From the NCBI GenBank assembly GCA_016286385.1, contig JAEESO010000008.1, positions 1 through 64,000 of the forward strand: 64,000 bases of DNA. Direction: 5' to 3'. Under the pieces are notes generated by a model. It saw only the letters and a program-made list of their open reading frames with translations, was not told where the DNA came from and made no database searches. Positions 42,887 through 50,549 of the stretch are shown here, one piece after another. A program made the translations under genes and the position numbers. The first letter of the stretch is position 1; every line of letters starts with the position of its first letter. Source of the stretch: Bacteroidales bacterium. Its GTDB lineage: Bacteria > Bacteroidota > Bacteroidia > Bacteroidales > UBA932.

Positions 42887-44221
42887 CTATTCGGTGTTTT
42901 GAGGCTTGCGCTTCCAGTTCAGCAATGGCAGCAGGAAAGAAATGATTGCCGAACCAAGCCAGAAGATGCTCACGTAATGGAAATCGTGTGCTCCGGAGGC
43001 GGCATTGCTGTCCATCAGCACTCCGGTTATAACGTTCTGGAGGCCGGCGGCCGCATATGAAGCGATACCAACAATGCCAAGAGCTGCGCCGGAAGCCTTG
43101 CGGGGCACCAGGTCAATGGCCATGAGGCCGCCAAGAAAGGCAATCAGTACGCCTATGGCAATGCCGAAGAGAATCATCGCCGATATATTCACCCACTTAG
43201 CCGGTCCGCCATACAGGAACAGGGCAAGGGCAATGGCCTCCAAAACACCTGCCACAAGGGCGGGGTACTTTCGGTCTCCTTTGAACAGAACATCGGAGAG
43301 CCAGCCGGATACCACGGTGCCGATGATACCGAAAACCGGATTGATGCCAATAACCGTAGCCGCTTCTGCCAGATTATAGCCTTTCGCCTCCTGAAGGAAG
43401 ATTGTTCCCCATTCATTTATAGCGTATCGGCTCATGTACATGAAGGCACTGGCTGCAGCCAAAACCCATACGCCGGGATTCTTGATTACCGAGCGCTGCA
43501 TGCTGCGGGTCTGTTCCCGGGGTTTGCCTTCGCTGCCCTTCTGCTCATATTCCTCCTGCGTCATCTCCCCGGAAAGCACTTCTATGGCTGCAAGCCCCTT
43601 GCTTTCCGGCGAATTGTGGAAGAACAACAGCACCAGTACCAGCCCCGCCAATCCCGCCAGCGCGGCACCGAAGAAACCCCACTTCCAGCCGAAGGCCGCC
43701 ACTATTGCGCCGACAAATATGAAGGACAGACCTTCTCCGATATTGTGGGAGGCACTGAAAACCCCGTAGAAAGTTCCCCGTATCTTCAGCGGCATCCAAC
43801 GGGACAGGGAAACGATGCAAGCCGGTGCGCCCATACTTTGTGCCCAGCCGTTTCCGGCCCACAGCAGGCAGAATGCGCTAAATAGCACCGCGTTGGATAT
43901 CTGTCCGTTCATGGCGCTCACACCCATCACTCCCATAGCGAAGTTCATTCCTACGGAAATGGTGATCCCGGTGGCCATAAAACGCTTGATATTGGCGCTG
44001 TCGGCAAGAAAGCCGTTCACCAGTTTGCCCACGGCATAGGTCCAGTACAGGCAGGCGCCTATTACGCCAAGCTGAGTGGCCGACAGCAGGCCCGCGTCAA
44101 TGAGCGGTTGCTTCATCACACCCATGGACAGGCGGCATACATAGTACAGTGCATAGCCCAGCGTGGCGGCTATGAACGTCTGCATCCGGTAGTTCTTGTA
44201 TTTCTTTTGAAGATTATCCAT
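42887..44221 (-). CDS. Organophosphate:phosphate antiporter (GlpT/UhpT-type MFS)
   Basis: This 444-residue, twelve-helix inner-membrane transporter belongs to the OPA branch of MFS, which imports glycerol-3-phosphate or sugar phosphates in exchange for phosphate. The two arginines that bind the phosphate in GlpT have counterparts: Arg30 in GYALYYVCRLS and the Arg in FMYMSRYAINEWGTIF. WLSDVLFKGDR is the usual loop between helices of this family. It starts two bases after the GDPD gene stop, which points to uptake of a product such as glycerol-3-phosphate. The exact ligand is inferred. Confidence 0.88.
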   Translation of the reverse strand: MDNLQKKYKNYRMQTFIAATLGYALYYVCRLSMGVMKQPLIDAGLLSATQLGVIGACLYWTYAVGKLVNGFLADSANIKRFMATGITISVGMNFAMGVMGVSAMNGQISNAVLFSAFCLLWAGNGWAQSMGAPACIVSLSRWMPLKIRGTFYGVFSASHNIGEGLSFIFVGAIVAAFGWKWGFFGAALAGLAGLVLVLLFFHNSPESKGLAAIEVLSGEMTQEEYEQKGSEGKPREQTRSMQRSVIKNPGVWVLAAASAFMYMSRYAINEWGTIFLQEAKGYNLAEAATVIGINPVFGIIGTVVSGWLSDVLFKGDRKYPALVAGVLEAIALALFLYGGPAKWVNISAMILFGIAIGVLIAFLGGLMAIDLVPRKASGAALGIVGIASYAAAGLQNVITGVLMDSNAASGAHDFHYVSIFWLGSAIISFLLPLLNWKRKPQNTE

Positions 44222-44223
44222 CG

Positions 44224-45189
44224 TTATTTAAGTGAATGAAGCCCGTGTTTGGCAAGCCAGCCTATCAGCAGTTCCGGGCGGTCGGTCTGAATCATGGAAA
44301 CGCCCTTGTCAATGTACTGCTGATACACTTTTCCCGGGTCCCCGGCAAGAAAAGCGGCATCGTCATCATTGCCGTCGCCGCCGCAAAGGCTGGCCCAGAT
44401 GGTGTTCACCCAGATTTTCGAGCCCTGCTCACGGATGAGGCGACAGGCCGATACAAAAGCGTCATCGTCGTTATTCTGCCAGCACACTTCGTAGGCCAGA
44501 GGAACAACGCCCTGTTCCAAATAGCTGTCAAACAGCGCCTTGCCCTTCTCTTTCTGGATGTCCACAATGGGCATGTACATCATATTGTGCGGGTGGGCTT
44601 CCATATCGGCCTTCACAACCTCTATAGGTTTTTTGCCTTTGATGAGCACCTGGCCGGTCACGCCAAGTTCTTCCGTCAGTGCCAGGACCATATCGTAATA
44701 ATCATACCCCTTGTCGATATTCACGCAGATGCGGCCCCTGGTGCACTCCAACGCCTCCCGCAAGGTGGGCATACGGAGGGTGTCTATCACCGCCGCCTGG
44801 TGCATGCGATTCAGGCTTAGGGACTTGATCTCGGCGAGCGTAAGATCGCACACCTTGGCGCTTTTGCCGGGATCATCCCGGAACACCTTCCTGAAATTGG
44901 TTGTTCGACGCACATCGGAGTCGTGGCACAGCACCAGGACAGAGTCCGCGGTCATGTGAATGTCAATCTCCACGATATCGGCCCCCATGGAAATGACGCT
45001 CTCTATGGCAGGGATGGAATTCTCCGGCCAGTTGCGCCAATCGCCGCGATGGCACGCTACCAGAACATACTTTGAGGTTGGATTGTGAATCTCGGCGGCA
45101 ATGGCCTCGGCGCGGTTTACGGCTGTATGATTCACACAGCACGAAACCGCACAGGCGCATAGCAGCCACAATCCCAAAACTTTCTTCAT
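44224..45189 (-). CDS. Glycerophosphodiester phosphodiesterase lipoprotein
   Basis: The start is taken at 45189, where ATGA overlaps the GH3 stop; the product has 321 residues. It has a lipoprotein signal (VSCC, Cys17/18) and a GDPD domain. Catalytic and metal residues are in ACHRGDWRNWPENSI, VEIDIHMTADSVLVLCHDS and VNIDKGYDYYDMV. Such enzymes split glycerophosphodiesters to glycerol-3-phosphate and an alcohol. As a lipoprotein it should act outside the inner membrane, and the transporter gene follows directly. Three GGCCGAT motifs lie in this gene, unlike its neighbours. Confidence 0.9.
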   Translation of the reverse strand: MKKVLGLWLLCACAVSCCVNHTAVNRAEAIAAEIHNPTSKYVLVACHRGDWRNWPENSIPAIESVISMGADIVEIDIHMTADSVLVLCHDSDVRRTTNFRKVFRDDPGKSAKVCDLTLAEIKSLSLNRMHQAAVIDTLRMPTLREALECTRGRICVNIDKGYDYYDMVLALTEELGVTGQVLIKGKKPIEVVKADMEAHPHNMMYMPIVDIQKEKGKALFDSYLEQGVVPLAYEVCWQNNDDDAFVSACRLIREQGSKIWVNTIWASLCGGDGNDDDAAFLAGDPGKVYQQYIDKGVSMIQTDRPELLIGWLAKHGLHSLK

Positions 45190-47297
45190 TGCACGGATAT
45201 CTGTTGCTCTATGCAAAGTCGTTTCCAATCAAGGTTTACCGTAAGCAGGATATTCTGCGACGATGCGCCGATAAGAATCCGGTATTCCCCGGGATCCTCT
45301 TTCCAGCTATGCGACTTTACGTCATAATAGCTGAAAGCTTCCGGGCCCAGATGGATGGTACAGCGGGCGGTAGCACCCGCGTCAATCATCTGCTTGTCGA
45401 AGCCCTTAAGTTCCCTGTCCGGCCTCATGACGGACGGATTCACGGGCGACACATATACCTGCGCCACCTCCTTCGCCGCCACCTTGCCGGTGTTGCGTAC
45501 TGTAAAGGATACGTCATATCCTTCCCCGGAAGGGACTACGGAGGCGTCGGAATACTCGAATGACGAATACGTGAGCCCATAACCAAAAGGATAGAGCGGC
45601 TGAACGCCGAAATGCTCCACTCCGCGATACCCCACGAATATGCCTTCCCCGTAGGTGGCGAACTGCGCCTGGTCACGGCTGGAAACCCTTCCCGTTCCGG
45701 CATAGGCATTGGGCGTGGGCTTATACCACTTTTGAACCGGATTGGCGTTGAGCGATCCCCAGAAAGTGAAGGGCAGGCGGCCCGAAGGGGAAACCTGGCC
45801 GCTCAGGATTGCTGCCATTGCGCTGCCGCCTTCCTGTCCGGGATACCAGTCCAGGATGATGGCTTTTACCTTGTCTTTCCAAGGTTCCAGGTCGAATTCT
45901 CCGCCGGAATTCACAACTACAATCACCTTGTCCGTATATGCCGTGACACGCTCCAACAGAGTCAACTGGCTTCTGTCCAGTTTGTAGGACCGGTCATGGT
46001 CTTCCTTTTCGGTCTCGCTGTTGAAGCCCAGCGAAACTATTACTGCGGAAGCCTTTTTCAGTACTTCCGGCTGAGGAGACCCAAGCACTTCGATATCCCA
46101 GTTTTTCCCCAGTCTCCGGAGCCCGTCCACCAGTGTCACGGCCTTTCCGTCTTCCGGATTCACCCAGCCAGAACCGCCGCCGCAGACGATTTCATTGGCA
46201 TTGGGGCCCATCACCACAATCTGGTTTTTACGGCCGCCTTTAAGCGGCAGAATTCCATCCTCGTTTTTCAGCAGCACCGGGCCTTCCAGTGCGATTTCAT
46301 AGGCGCGCCGCTGCGACAGGGAAGGGTCTTCGGCAGCCGGGTCCGGTTCCACCGGCCCGTCAAGGAAACCGAAAGCGGAGAAAGCCGAGAGAATGTTGAT
46401 GCACTTTTCGTCCAGAGCGTCTTCCGTAATCACCCCGTTCTCAAGCAGTTGCTTAATGAAACCGGCCTTGACCACCGTCCCGCCGGGCATCTCCAGATCC
46501 ACCCCGGAGGTCAGGAAATCCAGTGTGCGGTAGGTGGAATTCCAGTCGCTCATCACAATGCCTTTATGCCCCCAGGCGCGGAGGTTGTCGCGGACAAGCC
46601 ATGGATTCTCCGCCGCGTGCTGCCCGTTGACCGGGTTGTAGCTGGTCATTACGGCGCCGACGCCGCCCACTTCCACCGCCTTGCGGAAGGCGGGGAAGTA
46701 GATTTCGTTCATCGTACGCTCATCGGCTTCGGAGCTTACCTTGTGGCGGGCATATTCCTGGTTGTTCAGGGCGAAATGCTTGATGGTAGCCATCACTCCC
46801 TCTGCCTGCATCCCTTCGATATAGCTCAAGGCCAGTTCGCCGGTCAGGTACGGATCCTCCCCGAAATACTCGAAATTGCGTCCGCACAGGGCGCTGCGGT
46901 AGATGTTGACGCCAGGGCCCAGCATAATGGACACTCCGTGTGCCTTGGCGGCGCAGCCGATGCCGGCCCCCATCTGGCGCATCGCGTCGCGGTTCCAGCT
47001 GGCGGCGGCGGACATCCCGCAGGGGTAGAATGTGCTTTGGATGTAGGTGCTGCCTATGTTGCGCACGCCCTGGGGGCCGTCGGCCATCCACAGGGCAGGA
47101 ATGCCAAGCCGGGGAATGCCGTAAGTGCTGAACCCGCCGGTCTTGCCGGCGATGAAGTCAATCTTCTCGTCAAGAGTCATTTGGGCCACGAGCGCAGCGG
47201 CGCGTTCCCTGTCGGCCCCGGAAATTCCGGGTCCGGCCAGTGCAAGGCTGGAAACCAGCGCGAGCGAAACGATAAGCAGTGTCTTTTTCATAGTCAT
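45186..47297 (-). CDS. Exported GH3 glycoside hydrolase
   Basis: The 703-residue enzyme (signal peptide about 1-22) has the GH3 barrel with the catalytic nucleophile Asp in IVMSDWNSTYRTLDF, the substrate loop FALNNQEYARHKVSSEADE, the second alpha/beta domain, and a C-terminal fibronectin-III-like domain (SFTVRNTGKVAAKEVAQVYV). GH3 members are mostly beta-glucosidases or beta-xylosidases. Specificity cannot be read from sequence. It overlaps both neighbours by ATGA, so it is translated in a tightly coupled row with the esterase and the phosphodiesterase. Confidence 0.93.
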   Translation of the reverse strand: MTMKKTLLIVSLALVSSLALAGPGISGADRERAAALVAQMTLDEKIDFIAGKTGGFSTYGIPRLGIPALWMADGPQGVRNIGSTYIQSTFYPCGMSAAASWNRDAMRQMGAGIGCAAKAHGVSIMLGPGVNIYRSALCGRNFEYFGEDPYLTGELALSYIEGMQAEGVMATIKHFALNNQEYARHKVSSEADERTMNEIYFPAFRKAVEVGGVGAVMTSYNPVNGQHAAENPWLVRDNLRAWGHKGIVMSDWNSTYRTLDFLTSGVDLEMPGGTVVKAGFIKQLLENGVITEDALDEKCINILSAFSAFGFLDGPVEPDPAAEDPSLSQRRAYEIALEGPVLLKNEDGILPLKGGRKNQIVVMGPNANEIVCGGGSGWVNPEDGKAVTLVDGLRRLGKNWDIEVLGSPQPEVLKKASAVIVSLGFNSETEKEDHDRSYKLDRSQLTLLERVTAYTDKVIVVVNSGGEFDLEPWKDKVKAIILDWYPGQEGGSAMAAILSGQVSPSGRLPFTFWGSLNANPVQKWYKPTPNAYAGTGRVSSRDQAQFATYGEGIFVGYRGVEHFGVQPLYPFGYGLTYSSFEYSDASVVPSGEGYDVSFTVRNTGKVAAKEVAQVYVSPVNPSVMRPDRELKGFDKQMIDAGATARCTIHLGPEAFSYYDVKSHSWKEDPGEYRILIGASSQNILLTVNLDWKRLCIEQQISVQ

Positions 47298-48394
47298 TTA
47301 ATACCGTATTTCCTGAGAATTCTGAGAACGGGCTTTTTTACGGAGCGAGCCCACAGGGTGTATCCGTAATCTCCGGGATGAGTGCCGTCCACCGAGGTGT
47401 AATGGTCCGGAGACGTGGCATTGGTGGTTTTTACGTAATACACATCCTTATATCGTTTGCATGCGACCCGCATGAGCGAATCCACCAAATCCATTCGGGA
47501 GGATTCATATGCTTCGGCTTCGGTATTGAAATTCCGGCGTTCCCTGTAAATGGTCTTTTGGAAGATGAGGGGTTTCCCGGGATGGGAAGATTGCAGCGTT
47601 TCAATAAAGGGGAAAAGGCGGTCTCTGATTTCGTCAGGCGTGGGATTCGAGAAAGTATCAAACAGGAAGGCGTCCACATCCGGAGCTTCACAGAGAGCCT
47701 TCGCGAAGTAGTCCTGAAGACGGCAGCGTCCGCTGACACCAAGGTTGAGGAACTGGATTCCGGTTTCCCTGGTCAGGATGGACGGGTATGCCATTCCGGA
47801 TTTGGAAGTGGAAGCGCCGTGGGTGAAACTTGACCCGAAGACGGCGATTCTGTGCCGGAACGGGTGGGGCAGAGGCTCCATCAGGCATCCTTCCTCAACG
47901 CCTATCTTCACGGAATCCATAACGCTTCGAACCGGCAGATAAAGAAGACATTCCTTAATACTGTCATCCATATCCTTTATCATATTCACCGGTTTGTCCA
48001 GGGCGTTGTCGTTCTGCAGGCCTGCTGCAGCCCAGAGCCATTTCCCATCCTTTTTAATATAAAGATCGAAGCCTCTTCCTGCGAAACCCGTGGTCCCTCC
48101 GCCGAAATAAGCCTTTCCGTACTTGGGCCACACCCTGATGGATGTCGAGTTTGTCCGGAAAGCCACGGCTATCCCCGCAGACTCCTGCACCAGTCTGACT
48201 TCTTCCTTCGTGAAGCCGTGAAAGCGGGCGGTGTCGATGCGCTGATAAGGATTGCCGGTATCCGGGAAGACCTTGCCGACCAGCGTCAGCTGCGCAGCCT
48301 CCGTGTACACATATTCAGGCGCTTTCCCCTGTGCGGCCGCAGAAAGCGGCAGCACAAGGGCAAGTGCCAGAAGTAGAGATTTGAACGACGTCAT
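47294..48394 (-). CDS. Exported GxDLY/SGNH hydrolase (carbohydrate esterase-like)
   Basis: The 366-residue protein has a signal peptide (about 1-21), an N-terminal beta domain with the GRGFDLYIKKDG signature of the GxDLY family (about 40-165), and an SGNH domain. The catalytic serine is in FGSSFTHGAST, block II is LGVSGRC, and the Asp-His pair is in DGTHPGDYGY. Such enzymes remove acyl or other esters from glycans. A decayed, shortened copy lies at 42588-42881. The start overlaps the propeller gene by ATGA. Confidence 0.88.
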   Translation of the reverse strand: MTSFKSLLLALALVLPLSAAAQGKAPEYVYTEAAQLTLVGKVFPDTGNPYQRIDTARFHGFTKEEVRLVQESAGIAVAFRTNSTSIRVWPKYGKAYFGGGTTGFAGRGFDLYIKKDGKWLWAAAGLQNDNALDKPVNMIKDMDDSIKECLLYLPVRSVMDSVKIGVEEGCLMEPLPHPFRHRIAVFGSSFTHGASTSKSGMAYPSILTRETGIQFLNLGVSGRCRLQDYFAKALCEAPDVDAFLFDTFSNPTPDEIRDRLFPFIETLQSSHPGKPLIFQKTIYRERRNFNTEAEAYESSRMDLVDSLMRVACKRYKDVYYVKTTNATSPDHYTSVDGTHPGDYGYTLWARSVKKPVLRILRKYGIK

Positions 48395-50337
48395 TCGATG
48401 GTAACCTTCTTGAGAGTATAACGCATATCAGTATAGTAGAACACCTTACTATCGGAAGGATCAAAGATAATGTCCTGACCGCCATTATTCCAATCAAGCG
48501 CCGCCGTTGCCCCTACTGCAGTGATGTAGCTGCTTCCTCCTCCGAGGATAGTAGTGACCACCGCATCGCTATAATCCGCAGCAGAATGAGTGATTCGGCG
48601 TATCGCACCCCTTTCGGCCAGATAGATCGCACCGTCCGGGCCAAGTCTGAGGCCGTTCATGTTAGCAGAGAACGTTGCTTTATCCTTTGCTCCGTCAACC
48701 ATGGCTGCAAAGGAACCTGCTACCGTTCCTCCTTTTCCGATAGTATTAACTACATTTCCTGCAGAATCAATAACATAAATCATATAAGCGCTTGGCGATC
48801 CTCCCTTGCTGCATCCTACTGTCACAAGAGCGTTTCCGTCAGCATCAAAGCACAGTGAAACCGGCCAGTTCGTCTGACCGTCAGTACTTCCAAGATTCAA
48901 AGTTGAAAAATCAAAGAATGTTGTTTTTGTTCCAGTTAAACCTCCCTCAAGTTTATACACCTTTGACTCATTGCGGCTTACGACATATGCGTCATCTCCG
49001 TTGAAACGGATGCACATAGGGCTATTCCCAATAGTTACTGCATCAGTTACTGTATTGGTTGATGTATTCCACGTATACACCTTATTCAAGCCCTTGTTGA
49101 TGACATAGAATAATCCACCGTGCAATTCGCCTTGCCAGATAGCGTTATTATTGTTAGCCACAAGAGCAAGGTTTACTACCGTACTTACATCGTTAGTGGT
49201 CTTATTATACTTTCTCAGATTACGCGTGGAATTATCTGCACCATTACTTTGGGTTAACAGCAGATTATCACTGTCAAGCCATTCCAAGCCACGAACCTGC
49301 TTCAGTCTTGCAGACGAGCCAGTAGCGTCAGTATCACCATTTGTATTATCTGTTCCGGCGACAACCTCGACAGAATACTTCGTCAGCGATATTGCGGGCA
49401 TAGGTTTGATGTGGGCACGCTCAATCTGGACGTTGGTGGCCGTGCGGAGAGAGCCGGGGACCTCTGTGCCATCTGCAAAAGCGAGCCATATCTTGAGCTG
49501 GGGATACACGTTTTTGGAATCAACTTCTACCGGTCCCACCGGGAGAGGAATATATGCGGTAATGCCGTCGTCGGAGGTTCGCTGCGCTGCCGTTGCGGCG
49601 GAAATATTGACCGTAATCTTATAATCTCCGGAATGGTCGTACGCCTTGACATAGGGAACGTTGGCCGGATCCAGATCGAAACCTCCACCTGCCGTCGTCC
49701 AGTTGTATGTCTGGTTCATGATCGAGTGTATCTTATAGGACACTTTGCCTGCTGCCAGCAAATCTGCATCCACAACAGGGGCATAGACCATAATTTTAGT
49801 AGCTTTGGGAGGCACGTTCTTGTAGGTAACCTTAAGGCATCCGCCAAGGTGCTTGAATTCCAACGGGGTTCCGGATTCCACGCGGGCGAGCATGGGCGCT
49901 TCAACATTGCCGTCAAACCAGGTATAAGTATCCTTGAGCACAGGTTTCAGGCTGCCGCCTTCCTCCTTCGGGTAAGCGGAATCTCCGGAACCGGAAGTCT
50001 TAGCCGGATAGATGGCAAACGAGTTTTGTCCGTAAGTGATTACATCTTCGGAAGTATTGGTGAAGATGGCTTCTCCATTCGTGTCGCCACCTGTGTATTT
50101 GAATGTGGAGTAACCATTGGCGTTACTGCTGCGGACGACGATATTGTCGTTTGTCTTCCACATGTAGGTACCGCCCACGAACGCAGTTTTGGTTTCGCCG
50201 GGAGCGAAGCATGCGGTGAGGGTCTGGACGTTGCCGGCAGCATTGTCGGAACCGGCGGGAGCATAGTCTTCCCTGGCGCAGGAGGCGAGCAGGGAGAGGG
50301 CGGCGACCGCCGCGAAGAACAATAATGACTTTTTCAT
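48391..50337 (-). CDS. Fimbrillin-like/NHL-propeller lipoprotein
   Basis: The ATG at 50337 (MKKSLLFFAAVAALSLLASC, lipobox Cys20) gives 648 residues. Residues about 35-300 form a fimbrillin-like domain (TKTAFVGGTYMWKTNDNIVV, then AYIPLPVGP and LRTATNVQIERAHIKPMPAI). Residues about 310-648 form an NHL-type beta-propeller (VSLCFDADGNALVTV and similar blades). The first domain is clearly paralogous to that of the 902-residue protein upstream, but no EEP enzyme domain follows here. It is probably a surface binding protein of the locus. Confidence 0.8.
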   Translation of the reverse strand: MKKSLLFFAAVAALSLLASCAREDYAPAGSDNAAGNVQTLTACFAPGETKTAFVGGTYMWKTNDNIVVRSSNANGYSTFKYTGGDTNGEAIFTNTSEDVITYGQNSFAIYPAKTSGSGDSAYPKEEGGSLKPVLKDTYTWFDGNVEAPMLARVESGTPLEFKHLGGCLKVTYKNVPPKATKIMVYAPVVDADLLAAGKVSYKIHSIMNQTYNWTTAGGGFDLDPANVPYVKAYDHSGDYKITVNISAATAAQRTSDDGITAYIPLPVGPVEVDSKNVYPQLKIWLAFADGTEVPGSLRTATNVQIERAHIKPMPAISLTKYSVEVVAGTDNTNGDTDATGSSARLKQVRGLEWLDSDNLLLTQSNGADNSTRNLRKYNKTTNDVSTVVNLALVANNNNAIWQGELHGGLFYVINKGLNKVYTWNTSTNTVTDAVTIGNSPMCIRFNGDDAYVVSRNESKVYKLEGGLTGTKTTFFDFSTLNLGSTDGQTNWPVSLCFDADGNALVTVGCSKGGSPSAYMIYVIDSAGNVVNTIGKGGTVAGSFAAMVDGAKDKATFSANMNGLRLGPDGAIYLAERGAIRRITHSAADYSDAVVTTILGGGSSYITAVGATAALDWNNGGQDIIFDPSDSKVFYYTDMRYTLKKVTIE

Positions 50338-50351
50338 AACCTTACTCTCCA

Positions 50352-50507
50352 TTAGTCCCATGAACCCTCTAAATCGGTGGTCCATCCTTCAAGTCCCTGA
50401 GACGAATCCGTCAGAAGAAGAAGAACGGACGCACAGATGACACTCTCTCCTGCGAGCAGTATTTCCTCGCAGAGAGGAATTTGGTAGTTATTTGTTTTCA
50501 TGGTCAT
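50352..50507 (-). CDS. Small 51-residue ORF of the Bacteroidota short-peptide type
   Basis: In the 209-base gap between two propeller genes, an ATG at 50507 (or 50501) opens a frame beginning MTMKTNNYQIPLCEEILLAG, followed by ESVICAS, and ending DLEGSWD. The pattern, a Tyr-x-x-Pro start, a central ESVICAS and an acidic Gly-Trp-Asp end, recalls numerous short unannotated Bacteroidota proteins near surface-protein loci. It has no signal peptide. Its start lies in a tandem 26-base repeat. Function is unknown, and it could be a leader peptide or a secreted or processed peptide. Confidence 0.55.
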   Translation of the reverse strand: MTMKTNNYQIPLCEEILLAGESVICASVLLLLTDSSQGLEGWTTDLEGSWD

Positions 50508-50549
50508 AATAAATGATTGATTATCATGGTTATAATAAATGATTGATTA
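50498..50549. repeat. Tandem duplication of 26 bases
   Basis: Two adjacent copies (50498-50523 and 50524-50549) beginning TCATGGT and ending GATTGATTA differ at one position. The unit spans the end of the 902-residue gene and the start region of the small ORF. Confidence 0.85.

Noticed and set aside
42306..42902. Plus-strand open frame of 198 codons over the junction region
   Set aside because: The opposite strand carries recognisable HTH and SGNH fragments, and this frame encodes no familiar sequence.
45612..47369. Plus-strand open frame of 585 codons opposite the GH3 gene
   Set aside because: Antisense to a clear GH3 gene with all family motifs; the predicted peptide has no family resemblance.
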